Notes: generated from the letters alone by a model not told the origin. Shown: positions 40,525 through 49,778, counted from the first letter of the stretch. The stretch is 64,000 nucleotides of DNA from Haemophilus haemolyticus M19501 (GCF_000222025.1 NZ_AFQO01000007.1:124001-188000), one strand, 5' to 3'. Numbers and translations: made by a program.

Positions 40525-40970
40525 TGTGTGACATTTCCGCAAAAATTTGCTGGAAATAAAGAGGCATCCGTTCCTTTGCAGGTTGTTGTCCAAGTTACAC
40601 CTGCTGCAGCATTACCTGTAGCTTGCAAAATATATTCCATATTTGCCAATGTGCCATCCCCCTTTACGGTAATGCCACCCGATTGAGTTTTTACTGAGGC
40701 TACATAGCCTTTTGCTGTTGTAATATCAGCTGCAATACCATTTTTTCCACCCGTACAGTTTGTTGTTTCATTTGTGCTATATACACATAATTCCACATCA
40801 GCCTTATAAGGCGCAGATGCTTGCAGTAATTCGGATACCGCTGCTTTTTTGGTATAATTTTGATAAGAAGGAATAGCGATAGTGGCTAAAATCGCGATGA
40901 TGGCGATGACTATCATCAATTCAATTAAGGTAAAGCCTTTTTTCAAGGTAGTTTGTGTAGTTAGTTTCAT
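40521..40970 (-). CDS. pilA: Type IV pilin PilA
   Basis: 149 residues. Type IVa major pilin used for DNA uptake, twitching and adherence. The leader [12 protein letters not shown] is cut before Phe13. The mature N-terminus [20 protein letters not shown] has Glu at +5. The globular part has four cysteines ([11 protein letters not shown] and [14 protein letters not shown]), which could form two disulfides. It is the first gene of pilABCD and lies behind a CRP-S site. AAAGGAAA precedes the ATG. Confidence 0.97.
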   Translation of the reverse strand: MKLTTQTTLKKGFTLIELMIVIAIIAILATIAIPSYQNYTKKAAVSELLQASAPYKADVELCVYSTNETTNCTGGKNGIAADITTAKGYVASVKTQSGGITVKGDGTLANMEYILQATGNAAAGVTWTTTCKGTDASLFPANFCGNVTQ

Positions 40971-41052
40971 TTATTTTCCTTTCGTTAAGCCTTTATTGGC
41001 TGAAATATTGTGAAAAGGGAAAATTGTTTTGTAAAACAGACCGCTCTTTTTC

Positions 41053-41068
41053 TGCGATCCTGATCGCA
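41053..41068. promoter_or_regulatory. CRP-S (competence) site of pilABCD, in the pilA/ampD gap
   Basis: TGCGA-TCCTGA-TCGCA matches the CRP-S core exactly, with T-rich and A-rich flanks. The pilABCD operon is a known member of the CRP/Sxy competence regulon in H. influenzae. The site lies 83 nt before pilA on one side and only 15 nt before the ampD start on the other, so it could also affect ampD. Confidence 0.8.
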
Positions 41069-41083
41069 AAAATAGGAAAATGT

Positions 41084-41638
41084 ATGCGAAAAATAAAAGA
41101 TATTGAGAAAGGATTTCTGACTGATTGTCGACAAATTCCATCTCCTCATTTTGATGAACGCCCAGATTTACAAGATATTTCACTTCTGGTGATCCATTAC
41201 ATTAGCTTACCGCCAGAACAATTTGGTGGCGGATATGTGGATGATTTTTTTCAAGGAAAATTAGATCCTAAGATTCATCCTTATTTTGAAGAAATTCATC
41301 AAATGCGTGTTTCTGCCCATTGCTTGATTGAACGAGATGGGCGAATCACGCAATATGTTAATTTTAACCAAAGGGCTTGGCATGCTGGATTATCTAGCTT
41401 TCAAGGGCGAGAAAAATGTAATGATTTTGCCATTGGAATTGAGTTAGAAGGTAGTAATGAACAACCTTTTACTAATGAGCAGTATTTGGCATTGCAAGAA
41501 CTTACTAACCTAATCATGAAAAGTTATCCTAAAATTACGAAAGAGCGAATTGTTGGACATTGTGATATTTCGCCAGGGCGTAAGCTCGATCCCGGTCAAT
41601 ATTTCGATTGGGAACGTTATTTTGCCAGCCTAAAATAA
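41084..41638 (+). CDS. ampD: N-acetylmuramyl-L-alanine amidase AmpD
   Basis: 184 residues. Cytoplasmic zinc amidase that splits anhydro-muropeptides in cell-wall recycling. LLVIHYISLPPEQFGGG gives the first zinc His. RAWHAGLSSFQGREKCNDFAIGIELEG and VGHCDISPGRKLDPG supply the other ligands and the catalytic residues. The frame extends upstream to 41024, but that part crosses the CRP-S site. The ATG at 41084 with AGGAAA gives the family start. Divergent from pilA. Confidence 0.95.
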   Translation: MRKIKDIEKGFLTDCRQIPSPHFDERPDLQDISLLVIHYISLPPEQFGGGYVDDFFQGKLDPKIHPYFEEIHQMRVSAHCLIERDGRITQYVNFNQRAWHAGLSSFQGREKCNDFAIGIELEGSNEQPFTNEQYLALQELTNLIMKSYPKITKERIVGHCDISPGRKLDPGQYFDWERYFASLK

Positions 41639-42163
41639 TTTGTTTAAAAATTAGACATTAAAATTTAGAGACTTCTGTGTATTACAAATATTGTTATGTT
41701 TTATGGCTAAATACTTGAATTTAAATGGATAAATTTTCTCTTGAAATTGTCTTGGGAAGGTTTGTTTGAGTTATACAACATTATGGATTTTCTCAACCAC
41801 AATTTTATCCACAGAAATATTGAATAACTCAAAGAGATAGCTAAAAGATCTTTGGTGAATGGCGTCCCTTTAAAAATTGTATTTTTTTACCGCACTTTCT
41901 TACATTTTTATATGTGAAAAGTGCGGTTTATTTTTTCTTTAGATTTTTAGAACGAAAATAACTCAATTTATTTTCAAGTTTGATGAGATAAGGATCCTTT
42001 CCTGTTTTTACGTGATCAATTCACAATCAGAAATCCGTTATTCACAATGTTATCCACAATCTGTGCATTTTATTGTGTAACCAGCCCTTTGGTTGATAAA
42101 AACACTGATTTATGAAACAATCTGCAGACTATTTTTATATGAAAAATTTAAGGTAAAACGATA
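41639..42163. other. 525-bp non-coding gap with DnaA boxes and an uptake-signal hairpin
   Basis: The longest stretch without a gene. Three exact DnaA boxes are present: TTATCCACA at 41805-41813 and 42050-42058, and TTATTCACA at 42038-42046. The last two are 3 bp apart in the same orientation. Nearby GATC sites are few. An inverted uptake-signal pair (41889-41897, 41919-41927) with a T-rich tail could end the ampD transcript. The rest is AT-rich. The rppH promoter must lie here. Confidence 0.7.
41889..41940 (+). terminator. Uptake-signal inverted pair, possible ampD terminator
   Basis: ACCGCACTTT (41889 on) pairs with AAAGTGCGGT (ending 41927) across a loop of about 20 bases, then TTATTTTTTC. 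The long loop weakens it, and it lies about 250 nt after ampD. Confidence 0.5.
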
Positions 42164-42754
42164 GTGATCGATTTTGATGGCTACCGTCCAAATGTGGGTA
42201 TTGTGATTTGTAATCGCAACGGGCAAGTGCTTTGGGCGAAGCGCTGTGGGCAAAATTCGTGGCAGTTTCCGCAAGGTGGCATTAATGATAATGAAAGTGC
42301 CGAGCAAGCGATGTATCGTGAACTGTACGAAGAAGTTGGTCTACAGCCTAAAGATGTGCGCATTTTATATGTATCTAAGCATTGGTTGCGTTATAAATTA
42401 CCAAAACGTTTGTTGCGTTATGACAGCAAACCGATGTGTATAGGGCAAAAACAACGCTGGTTTTTGTTGCAGCTTGTTGGCGATGAAAAAAATATCAATA
42501 TGCAAACAACCAAATCACCAGAATTTGATGGATGGCGTTGGGTGAGTTTTTGGTATCCTGTTCGTCAAGTCGTATCGTTCAAAAAAGAAGTATATCGCAA
42601 AGCGATGAAAGAGTTTTCGGGCGTGTTGTTCTCAGAAAATCCTCCTGTATATCAACCAGCGCGAGAATTGGAGCAAAAATCTTATACTCATCCTAAAAAA
42701 TATAATGGTTCAAAATTTCCAAAACGTTCTTTTAATAAAACAAGGAATTCATAA
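42164..42754 (+). CDS. rppH: RNA pyrophosphohydrolase RppH (Nudix)
   Basis: 196 residues. Removes pyrophosphate from 5' ends of mRNA and so starts decay. The start is GTG (42164), giving [17 protein letters not shown] as in E. coli, with TTAAGGT about 9 nt upstream. The Nudix box runs [22 protein letters not shown]. The C-terminal tail is longer and basic ([20 protein letters not shown]). It is first of rppH-tauE-lgt-thyA-tadA; the stop shares one base with the next start. Confidence 0.95.
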   Translation: MIDFDGYRPNVGIVICNRNGQVLWAKRCGQNSWQFPQGGINDNESAEQAMYRELYEEVGLQPKDVRILYVSKHWLRYKLPKRLLRYDSKPMCIGQKQRWFLLQLVGDEKNINMQTTKSPEFDGWRWVSFWYPVRQVVSFKKEVYRKAMKEFSGVLFSENPPVYQPARELEQKSYTHPKKYNGSKFPKRSFNKTRNS

Positions 42755-43551
42755 TGCTTAGCTTTATTTTACTTTGTTTGCTTGTGGGGGCTGTGGCTGG
42801 CTTTTTTGCGGGGCTTTTTGGTATCGGCGGTGGATTAATGATTGTTCCTGTGTTGGTGTATTTATTACCAATGGTAGGTGTGCCAGAACCTTTGTTAATG
42901 TCTACCGCACTTGGAACCTCTTTCGCAACGATTGTTATTACTGGCTTTTCTTCGGCTCAACGACATCATAAGTTAGGTAATGTTGTGTGGAGTGCGGTGA
43001 AGATCCTTGCTCCGAGCATTATGGTTAGCGTGTTTATTTGTGGTTTCTTTATCGGAAAACTTGATCGCGATATTTCTAGTAAATTATTTGCCTGTTTAGT
43101 GGTTTATCTCGCGGTTAAAATGGTCTTATCTATTAAACCTAAGACAAATAAAACAGTTAAACCTTTGACGACTCAATCGTCTATTATCGGTGGCATTCTA
43201 ATTGGCATGGCATCTAGTGCTGCAGGTATCGGTGGTGGCGGATTTATTGTGCCGTTTTTAAATTCTCGCGGTATCGATATGAAAAAGGCTATTGGTTCTT
43301 CGGCTTTCTGTGGCATGTTACTCGGAACTTCTGGAATGTTCAGTTTTATGTTAAGTGGCTGGGGAAATGCGGCAATGCCGGAATATTCTTTAGGTTACAT
43401 TTATTTCCCTGCAGTGTTATGTATTACTGCCACATCGTTTTTCACGTCAAAACTTGGTGCGACAGCCACCTCAAAACTACCAGTGCCAACTTTAAAGAAA
43501 GGATTTGCACTTTTATTAATTACCATTGCTGTTGATATGTTTATTAGATAG
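42754..43551 (+). CDS. Sulfite exporter TauE/SafE family permease
   Basis: 265 residues, about 7-8 spans. The glycine-rich repeats [20 protein letters not shown] and [16 protein letters not shown] mark the two family halves. The family moves sulfite, sulfoacetate or related anions; the substrate here is unknown. It lies between rppH (1-bp overlap) and lgt (8 nt) and is probably cotranscribed. The uptake signal at 42904 is read Thr-Ala-Leu. Confidence 0.88.
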   Translation: MLSFILLCLLVGAVAGFFAGLFGIGGGLMIVPVLVYLLPMVGVPEPLLMSTALGTSFATIVITGFSSAQRHHKLGNVVWSAVKILAPSIMVSVFICGFFIGKLDRDISSKLFACLVVYLAVKMVLSIKPKTNKTVKPLTTQSSIIGGILIGMASSAAGIGGGGFIVPFLNSRGIDMKKAIGSSAFCGMLLGTSGMFSFMLSGWGNAAMPEYSLGYIYFPAVLCITATSFFTSKLGATATSKLPVPTLKKGFALLLITIAVDMFIR

Positions 43552-43559
43552 AGAAAATT

Positions 43560-44366
43560 ATGAATTCAAATTACTTGCTTCTGCCTCATTTTGATCCAAC
43601 CATTTTTACTCTTGGTGATAGCAATATCGGCTTACGTTGGTATGGTTTGATGTACCTTTTGGGTTTTATTTTTGCACGCTGGCTTGCGGTTCGTCGTGCT
43701 AATCGCCCAAATAGCGGTTGGACAGTGGATCAAGTTGATACCTTACTTTTCAATGGTTTTATGGGCGTATTTATTGGCGGACGTGTTGGCGATGTATTTT
43801 TTTATAATTTGGATCGTTTCTTACAAGAGCCGCTTTATTTATTCCGTGTTTGGGAAGGTGGAATGTCTTTCCATGGTGGCTTAATAGGCGTCATTGTTGC
43901 CATGATTTGGACATCTTATTCACAAAAACGTAATTTTTGGCAAACGGCTGATTTTGTTGCGCCTTTGATTCCGTTTGGTTTAGGTTTAGGTAGAATTGGT
44001 AATTTCATTAATCTTGAGCTATGGGGACGCGAAACGGATGTGCCTTGGGCAATGATTTTCCCGAATGATCCACTATTACTTCCTCGTCATCCATCACAAC
44101 TTTATGAAGCTTTTCTAGAAGGCATAGTGTTGTTTGCAATTCTGAATATTTTTATTAAAAAACCACGTCCAATAGGTTCCGTTGCTGGTTTATTTTTAAT
44201 TGGTTATGGCATCTTCCGTTTTATTGTGGAATATGTGCGTGAGCCCGAAGTTGAAAATTTCTTTGGCGTCATTACGCGAGGACAAGCACTTTGTTTACCG
44301 ATGATTATTGGTGGTGCTTTAATTATGGCTTGGGCGTATTCACGCAAAAGTGCGGTAATAAAATAG
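43560..44366 (+). CDS. lgt: Prolipoprotein diacylglyceryl transferase Lgt
   Basis: 268 residues, seven spans. Adds diacylglycerol to the lipobox cysteine of lipoproteins such as HbpA and LptE in this window. The essential motifs are present: [25 protein letters not shown] and [33 protein letters not shown] and the terminal REPE follow. It ends in an uptake signal (44348-44356) read Lys-Ser-Ala-Val, just before its stop. The thyA gene follows after 9 nt, as in E. coli. Confidence 0.96.
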   Translation: MNSNYLLLPHFDPTIFTLGDSNIGLRWYGLMYLLGFIFARWLAVRRANRPNSGWTVDQVDTLLFNGFMGVFIGGRVGDVFFYNLDRFLQEPLYLFRVWEGGMSFHGGLIGVIVAMIWTSYSQKRNFWQTADFVAPLIPFGLGLGRIGNFINLELWGRETDVPWAMIFPNDPLLLPRHPSQLYEAFLEGIVLFAILNIFIKKPRPIGSVAGLFLIGYGIFRFIVEYVREPEVENFFGVITRGQALCLPMIIGGALIMAWAYSRKSAVIK

Positions 44367-44375
44367 GAGATTTTT

Positions 44376-45227
44376 ATGAAGCAATATCTTGATCTTTGTC
44401 GCCGCATTGTTAATGAAGGTGAATGGGTTGCCAATGAACGTACAGGTAAGCGCTGTCTCACCGTTATTAATGCAGATTTAGAATATGATGTGGCGAATAA
44501 TCAATTTCCGCTGATTACCACGCGTAAAAGTTATTGGAAAGCGGCAATTGCGGAATTTTTAGGTTACATTCGTGGATATGATAATGCCGCTGATTTCCGC
44601 ACACTTGGCACGAAAACTTGGGATGCCAATGCGAATGAAAATGCCGCATGGCTCGCCAATCCGCATCGTAGAGGCGTTGATGATATGGGGCGAGTATATG
44701 GCGTGCAAGGCAGAGCGTGGCGTAAGCCTAATGGCGAAACCATCGATCAGTTACGTAAAATCGTTAATAATTTAACGAAAGGTATCGATGATCGAGGCGA
44801 AATTCTCACTTTTTTTAATCCTGGCGAATTTGATCTTGGTTGTCTTCGTCCTTGTATGCATACGCATACTTTTTCTCTTGTGGGCGAAACCTTACATCTT
44901 ACTAGTTATCAACGTTCCTGTGATGTTCCGCTTGGATTGAATTTCAATCAAATTCAAGTATTCACTTTCTTAGCGCTTATGGCACAGATTACGGGTAAAA
45001 AAGCAGGCAAGGCATATCATAAAATTGTGAATGCGCACATTTATGAAGATCAGCTTGAATTAATGCGTGATGTGCAACTTAAACGCGAGCCTTTCTCGTT
45101 GCCAAAATTAGAAATCAATCCAGATATAAAAAGCCTTGAAGATTTAGAAACTTGGGTCACGATGGATGATTTTAAAGTTATTGGCTATCAATCTCACGAG
45201 CCGATTAAATATCCTTTTTCCGTTTAA
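44376..45227 (+). CDS. thyA: Thymidylate synthase, divergent ThyA subgroup
   Basis: 283 residues. Makes dTMP from dUMP with methylene-THF. The catalytic Cys lies in [13 protein letters not shown], and the dUMP-binding segment is [17 protein letters not shown]. The flanking sequences depart clearly from E. coli ThyA: the usual phosphate-binding Arg-Arg motif is replaced by [15 protein letters not shown], and the conserved aromatic stretch after the cysteine by THTFSL. The variant is one I associate with Haemophilus. It sits in the conserved lgt-thyA order and shares one base with tadA. Confidence 0.93.
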   Translation: MKQYLDLCRRIVNEGEWVANERTGKRCLTVINADLEYDVANNQFPLITTRKSYWKAAIAEFLGYIRGYDNAADFRTLGTKTWDANANENAAWLANPHRRGVDDMGRVYGVQGRAWRKPNGETIDQLRKIVNNLTKGIDDRGEILTFFNPGEFDLGCLRPCMHTHTFSLVGETLHLTSYQRSCDVPLGLNFNQIQVFTFLALMAQITGKKAGKAYHKIVNAHIYEDQLELMRDVQLKREPFSLPKLEINPDIKSLEDLETWVTMDDFKVIGYQSHEPIKYPFSV

Positions 45228-45742
45228 TGGATGTAGCAAAAGTGCGGTCAGAATTTGACGAGAAAATGATGCACCATGCCCTTGAACTTGCGAATAAAGC
45301 GGAAGCGTTAGGCGAGATTCCTGTGGGGGCAGTGCTGGTGGATGAAGATGGCAATATTATTGGAGAAGGTTGGAATCTCTCCATTGTTCAAAGCGATCCT
45401 ACCGCACATGCTGAAATTATCGCTTTGCGTAATGGGGCGAAAAATATTCAAAATTATCGCCTACTGAATACCACGCTTTATGTAACATTAGAGCCTTGCA
45501 CAATGTGTGCTGGGGCAATTTTGCATAGCAGAATTAAACGCCTTGTGTTCGGTGCTTCTGATTATAAAACTGGGGCTGTTGGATCGCGTTTTCATTTTTT
45601 TGATGATTATAAAATGAACCATACTTTGGAAATTACATCTGGTGTATTGGCAGAAGATTGTAGTCAGAAATTAAGCGCATTTTTTCAGAAGAGACGCGAA
45701 GAGAAAAAAATAGAGAAAGCATTGTTAAAAAAGTCTGATTGA
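45227..45742 (+). CDS. tadA: tRNA-specific adenosine deaminase TadA
   Basis: 171 residues. Converts A34 to inosine in tRNA-Arg(ACG). The zinc and catalytic site is TAHAEII (His61, Glu63) and EPCTMCAGAI (Cys91, Cys94). The start ATG shares one base with the thyA stop. An uptake signal (45240-45248) directly follows the start and encodes Lys-Val-Arg, so the extreme N-terminus is shaped by it. A methionine pair at residues 14-15 is an alternative start, but coupling favours 45227. Confidence 0.95.
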   Translation: MDVAKVRSEFDEKMMHHALELANKAEALGEIPVGAVLVDEDGNIIGEGWNLSIVQSDPTAHAEIIALRNGAKNIQNYRLLNTTLYVTLEPCTMCAGAILHSRIKRLVFGASDYKTGAVGSRFHFFDDYKMNHTLEITSGVLAEDCSQKLSAFFQKRREEKKIEKALLKKSD

Positions 45743-45775
45743 TATTAAATCTCCCTTCTCTCCTATTCTTAGCTT

Positions 45776-46090
45776 TTAAAAACTAGGGTTTATTGTTATC
45801 TCAAGTCGTTTTACATGCGGAAATTCTTCTTGAATGAGTTTCAACAATTCTGTCTGTCTGAATAAAATACCTTGGCGAACAATGGCATTAGACACTTCAA
45901 TAAAAATTGAATGATCAGTTATGTTGCCAATACGAAATTTGCCGTGAAATTCCTGTGGAAAAATGCGGTTAAATTTTTGATTAAGTTCATTGATGGCAAA
46001 GCCTTTTTTCATTATTTTGGCAAAGGGCGATTGCTCAAGCACATCCATAATATTGACTGTTTTTTGATAACGTTCAGCCTTGTTTTCCAT
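45776..46090 (-). CDS. dciA: DciA-like DUF721 protein (possible DnaB loader)
   Basis: 104 residues. DUF721 domain with a KH-like fold (about residues 30-104), including NRIFPQEFHGKFRIGNITDHSIFIEV and HVKRLEITINP. In Vibrio and Pseudomonas DciA loads the replicative helicase DnaB and is encoded between lpxC and secA. Here it lies beside secM and secA, which fits. Whether it is the helicase loader in Haemophilus is inferred. Divergent from secM; 33 nt from the convergent tadA. Confidence 0.75.
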   Translation of the reverse strand: MENKAERYQKTVNIMDVLEQSPFAKIMKKGFAINELNQKFNRIFPQEFHGKFRIGNITDHSIFIEVSNAIVRQGILFRQTELLKLIQEEFPHVKRLEITINPSF

Positions 46091-46168
46091 AAAGTCTGCC
46101 CTCAGTAAATGACATTAGTTTAGATTTCCGCTACAATACACGCAATTTTCATAATAAACAACGAGACG

Positions 46169-46471
46169 ATGATTTCAGGCACTGTCAAACCGAATTTTTG
46201 GTCGCGATTACTTTTGAGTATTATCGCGATTTTTGCTTTGCCTAACGCACAAAGTTTTGAAAATCAAAATAATGCGGAAAATTATTCCTCGAGTGTCTCC
46301 ATTCAACAAGCGTTGGAAACGGTAAAAGTAGCACGTGAAGTGCAACGACAGGCCATTCCTCAACCTTTAATTTCCCACCAAACTGAAAAACAACCTAAAA
46401 TTCAACCGCACTTTTTTGCTGAAGCGTTGAATCTTAGTGCGCTAATTCGAGCAGGCCCCTTGCTTATTTAA
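46169..46471 (+). CDS. secM: SecM-like secretion monitor (translation arrest peptide)
   Basis: 100 residues, directly upstream of secA on the same strand. It has a signal peptide-like N-terminus (LLLSIIAIFALPNAQS). The product ends SALIRAGPLLI, which contains the IRAGP core of the E. coli SecM arrest peptide. The other arrest residues differ: Trp and Ile upstream are Ala and Leu, and the Gly before IRAGP is Leu. An uptake signal (46405-46413) encodes Gln-Pro-His-Phe just before this region. By position and core motif it should stall ribosomes and raise secA translation. Strength of arrest is uncertain. Confidence 0.8.
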   Translation: MISGTVKPNFWSRLLLSIIAIFALPNAQSFENQNNAENYSSSVSIQQALETVKVAREVQRQAIPQPLISHQTEKQPKIQPHFFAEALNLSALIRAGPLLI

Positions 46472-46491
46472 TTTTTCTGTTTTTTGTGAAG

Positions 46492-46557
46492 AATATTGCT
46501 ATTGAAATAGCGATATTTAAAAAATTATTGTGCATGAAATAAAGTATTTCATAAGCA
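46492..46557 (+). promoter_or_regulatory. Two hairpins in the secM-secA spacer
   Basis: Hairpin 1: AATATTGCTATT (46492-46503) with AATAGCGATATT (46506-46517), one T-G wobble. Hairpin 2: ATGAAATA (46534-46541) with TATTTCAT (46545-46552), extended by TGC/GCA. The secA ribosome binding site AAAGAGAAA lies downstream. GAAAT in that site can pair with ATTTC of hairpin 2, so hairpin 2 and masking of the site are alternatives. The arrangement recalls the SecM-controlled secA helix of E. coli. Confidence 0.4.
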
Positions 46558-46594
46558 TTTAACTATTTAACTTATATATTTAAAAAGAGAAATT

Positions 46595-49300
46595 ATGAGC
46601 ATTTTAACAAGAATTTTTGGCAGTCGTAATGAACGCATTCTACGTAAATTAAAAAAACAAGTCGTAAAAATTAATAAAATGGAGCCTGCTTTTGAAGCAT
46701 TAAGTGATGATGAATTAAAAGCAAAAACACAAGAGTTTCGTGATCGTTTAAGTGCGGGCGAAACTTTGCAACAAATTTTACCAGAAGCATTCGCAACGGT
46801 ACGTGAAGCAAGTAAGCGCGTGCTTGGTATGCGCCATTTTGATGTGCAGCTTATTGGTGGGATGGTATTGACTAACCGCTGTATCGCAGAAATGCGTACA
46901 GGAGAGGGGAAAACATTAACGGCGACTTTGCCTTGTTATTTAATCGCACTTGAAGGTAAGGGTGTCCACGTGGTAACCGTGAATGACTATCTTGCTCGCC
47001 GAGATGCAGAAACAAACCGTCCGTTATTTGAATTTTTAGGCATGAGTGTAGGCGTGAATATTCCCGGTTTACCGCCTGAAGAAAAACGTGCAGCTTATGC
47101 GGCAGATATTACTTATGCAACCAATAGCGAACTTGGTTTTGATTACTTACGTGATAACTTAGCCCACTCAAAAGAAGAACGTTTCCAACGTACTTTAGGC
47201 TATGCGTTGGTGGACGAAGTGGATTCAATCTTAATCGATGAAGCACGTACTCCATTGATTATTTCAGGTCAAGCAGAAAACAGTTCAGAGCTTTATATTG
47301 CGGTAAATAAACTGATCCCAAGTTTAATTAAACAAGAAAAAGAAGATACTGAAGAATATCAAGGCGAAGGGGACTTTACTTTAGATCTTAAATCTAAACA
47401 AGCGCATTTAACCGAACGTGGTCAAGAAAAAGTGGAAGATTGGTTGATTGCACAAGGTTTAATGCCTGAAGGGGATTCTTTATATTCTCCTGGTCGAATC
47501 GTGTTGCTTCATCATGTTATGGCAGCATTACGTGCGCACACATTGTTTGAAAAAGATGTTGATTACATTGTGAAAGACGGCGAAATTGTGATTGTTGATG
47601 AACACACTGGTCGTACAATGGCAGGGCGTCGTTGGTCAGATGGTTTGCACCAAGCTATTGAGGCAAAAGAAGGGGTGGATATTAAGAGCGAAAACCAAAC
47701 TGTTGCGTCAATTTCTTACCAAAACTACTTCCGTTTATATGAGCGTCTTGCGGGAATGACGGGGACTGCGGATACCGAAGCATTTGAGTTCCAACAAATT
47801 TATGGCTTGGAAACTGTTGTAATTCCAACAAATCGTCCAATGATTCGTGATGATCGCACTGATGTGATGTTTGAAAATGAACAATATAAATTTAATGCGA
47901 TTATTGAAGATATTAAAGATTGTGTAGAACGCCAGCAACCAGTATTAGTGGGGACGATTTCAGTCGAAAAATCAGAAGAATTATCTAAAGCGTTAGATAA
48001 AGCAGGTATAAAACATAATGTGTTGAATGCGAAATTCCACCAACAAGAAGCGGAAATCGTGGCAGAAGCTGGTTATCCTGGTGCGGTGACTATCGCAACG
48101 AATATGGCGGGTCGCGGTACGGATATTATCCTTGGGGGTAACTGGAAAGCGCAGGCTGCTAAATTAGAAAATCCAACTCAAGAACAAATTGAAGCACTTA
48201 AAGCTGAGTGGGAGAAAAACCACGAAATTGTAATGAAAGCAGGTGGGTTGCATATTATCGGTACAGAGCGTCACGAATCTCGCCGTATTGATAACCAGTT
48301 ACGTGGCCGTTCAGGTCGTCAAGGTGACCCCGGTTCTTCTCGTTTCTATCTTTCTTTAGAAGATGGTTTAATGCGCATTTATTTGAATGAGGGTAAGCTC
48401 AATTTAATGCGTAAAGCGTTTACTGTACCGGGCGAGGCAATGGAATCGAAAATGTTGGCGAAAGTGATTGCATCCGCTCAAGCAAAAGTTGAGGCGTTCC
48501 ATTTTGATGGCCGTAAAAACCTACTTGAATATGATGATGTGGCAAATGACCAACGTCATGCCATTTATGAGCAACGCAATTATTTGCTTGATAATGATGA
48601 TATTTCTGAAACCATCAATGCCATTCGCCACGATGTGTTTAATAGCGTGATTGATCAATATATTCCACCGCAATCTTTGGAAGAACAATGGGATATTAAG
48701 GGGCTTGAAGAACGTTTAGCCCAAGAGTTTGGTATGGAATTACCGATTTCTAATTGGTTAGAAGAAGATAATAATCTTCACGAAGAAAGTTTGCGCGAAC
48801 GCATTGTGGAAATTGCAGAAAAGGAATACAAAGAAAAAGAGGTTTTGGCTGGCGAAGACGCTATGCGCCACTTTGAAAAAGGTGTTATGTTACAAACCTT
48901 AGATGAACTTTGGAAAGAACATTTAGCTTCGATGGATTATTTACGCCAAGGTATTCATTTACGTGGCTATGCACAAAAAGATCCAAAACAAGAGTATAAA
49001 AAAGAATCTTTCCGTATGTTTACAGAAATGCTAGATTCCTTAAAACACCACGTTATCACGACTTTAACCCGTGTACGTGTGCGTACTCAAGAAGAAATGG
49101 AAGAAGCTGAACGTGCTCGTCAAGAAATGGCGGCACGTATTAATCAAAATAATTTACCTGTGGATGAAAATAGTCAGACAACTCAAAATTCAGAGACTGA
49201 AGATTATTCAGATCGTCGCATTGGACGCAACGAGCCTTGTCCTTGTGGGTCGGGTAAAAAATATAAGCATTGTCACGGCAGTCGTGTGGCACGCCACTAA
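46595..49300 (+). CDS. secA: Preprotein translocase ATPase SecA
   Basis: 901 residues, the usual size. Drives secretion through SecYEG. The first P-loop is [14 protein letters not shown], with [11 protein letters not shown] following, and the DEAD-like box is [16 protein letters not shown]. The second nucleotide domain has [16 protein letters not shown] and [17 protein letters not shown]. The C-terminal zinc motif [14 protein letters not shown] binds SecB and phospholipid. It lies under probable SecM control. No uptake signal in 2.7 kb of coding sequence. Confidence 0.98.
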   Translation: MSILTRIFGSRNERILRKLKKQVVKINKMEPAFEALSDDELKAKTQEFRDRLSAGETLQQILPEAFATVREASKRVLGMRHFDVQLIGGMVLTNRCIAEMRTGEGKTLTATLPCYLIALEGKGVHVVTVNDYLARRDAETNRPLFEFLGMSVGVNIPGLPPEEKRAAYAADITYATNSELGFDYLRDNLAHSKEERFQRTLGYALVDEVDSILIDEARTPLIISGQAENSSELYIAVNKLIPSLIKQEKEDTEEYQGEGDFTLDLKSKQAHLTERGQEKVEDWLIAQGLMPEGDSLYSPGRIVLLHHVMAALRAHTLFEKDVDYIVKDGEIVIVDEHTGRTMAGRRWSDGLHQAIEAKEGVDIKSENQTVASISYQNYFRLYERLAGMTGTADTEAFEFQQIYGLETVVIPTNRPMIRDDRTDVMFENEQYKFNAIIEDIKDCVERQQPVLVGTISVEKSEELSKALDKAGIKHNVLNAKFHQQEAEIVAEAGYPGAVTIATNMAGRGTDIILGGNWKAQAAKLENPTQEQIEALKAEWEKNHEIVMKAGGLHIIGTERHESRRIDNQLRGRSGRQGDPGSSRFYLSLEDGLMRIYLNEGKLNLMRKAFTVPGEAMESKMLAKVIASAQAKVEAFHFDGRKNLLEYDDVANDQRHAIYEQRNYLLDNDDISETINAIRHDVFNSVIDQYIPPQSLEEQWDIKGLEERLAQEFGMELPISNWLEEDNNLHEESLRERIVEIAEKEYKEKEVLAGEDAMRHFEKGVMLQTLDELWKEHLASMDYLRQGIHLRGYAQKDPKQEYKKESFRMFTEMLDSLKHHVITTLTRVRVRTQEEMEEAERARQEMAARINQNNLPVDENSQTTQNSETEDYSDRRIGRNEPCPCGSGKKYKHCHGSRVARH

Positions 49301-49309
49301 TGAACAATC

Positions 49310-49342
49310 AAAGTGCGGTGATTTTTCACCGCACTTTTTTCA
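49310..49342 (+). terminator. secA terminator made of a perfect uptake-signal inverted pair
   Basis: AAAGTGCGGTGA (49310-49321) pairs perfectly with TCACCGCACTTT (49326-49337) around TTTT, then TTTT. Both arms are exact uptake signals. The mutT start lies only 23 nt beyond, so mutT either has a promoter within or depends on read-through. Confidence 0.9.
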
Positions 49343-49364
49343 TATCTCTACATTGGATAGAAAA

Positions 49365-49778
49365 ATGGATAAAAAAATTATACAAGTTGCTGCGGGTATT
49401 ATTCGTAATGAATTTGGTCAGATCTATTTAACGCAGCGTTTAGAAGGACAGGATTTTGCCCAATCTTTAGAATTTCCTGGTGGAAAAGTGGATGCGGGAG
49501 AAACTCCAGAACAGGCTTTAAAACGTGAATTGGAAGAGGAAATTGGCATTGTTGTATTAAATGCTGAACTTTACGAACGCTTCCAATTTGAATATCCAAC
49601 AAAGATTATTTCTTTTTTCTTTTATGTCGTAGATGAATGGATTGGTGAGCCTTTTGGGCGAGAAGGGCAAGAAGGTTTTTGGGTTGAGCAACGCGCATTG
49701 GATGCAGGACAGTTTCCGCCAGCTAATGCTAAATTAATTCATCGCTTATTGAATGAAGCTCTCCATCCCATAAAATAA
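49365..49778 (+). CDS. mutT: 8-oxo-dGTP diphosphatase MutT (Nudix)
   Basis: 137 residues. Clears oxidised dGTP and prevents A:T to C:G changes. The Nudix box is GGKVDAGETPEQALKRELEEE at about residues 37-57. The start is the ATG at 49365 (MDKKIIQVAAGII). The frame stays open far upstream, but that part is a shadow of the end of secA. It follows secA and is closed by a bidirectional terminator. Confidence 0.93.
   Translation: MDKKIIQVAAGIIRNEFGQIYLTQRLEGQDFAQSLEFPGGKVDAGETPEQALKRELEEEIGIVVLNAELYERFQFEYPTKIISFFFYVVDEWIGEPFGREGQEGFWVEQRALDAGQFPPANAKLIHRLLNEALHPIK

Noticed and set aside
41639-42163. Replication origin oriC
   Set aside because: DnaA boxes are present, but GATC sites are few, no AT-rich 13-mer repeats are obvious and the typical gidA/mnmG neighbours are missing. 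Kept only as a DnaA-box cluster.
49071-49364. Long upstream extension of the mutT frame
   Set aside because: It is an alternative frame of the secA C-terminus and crosses the secA terminator. The true mutT start is the ATG at 49365.
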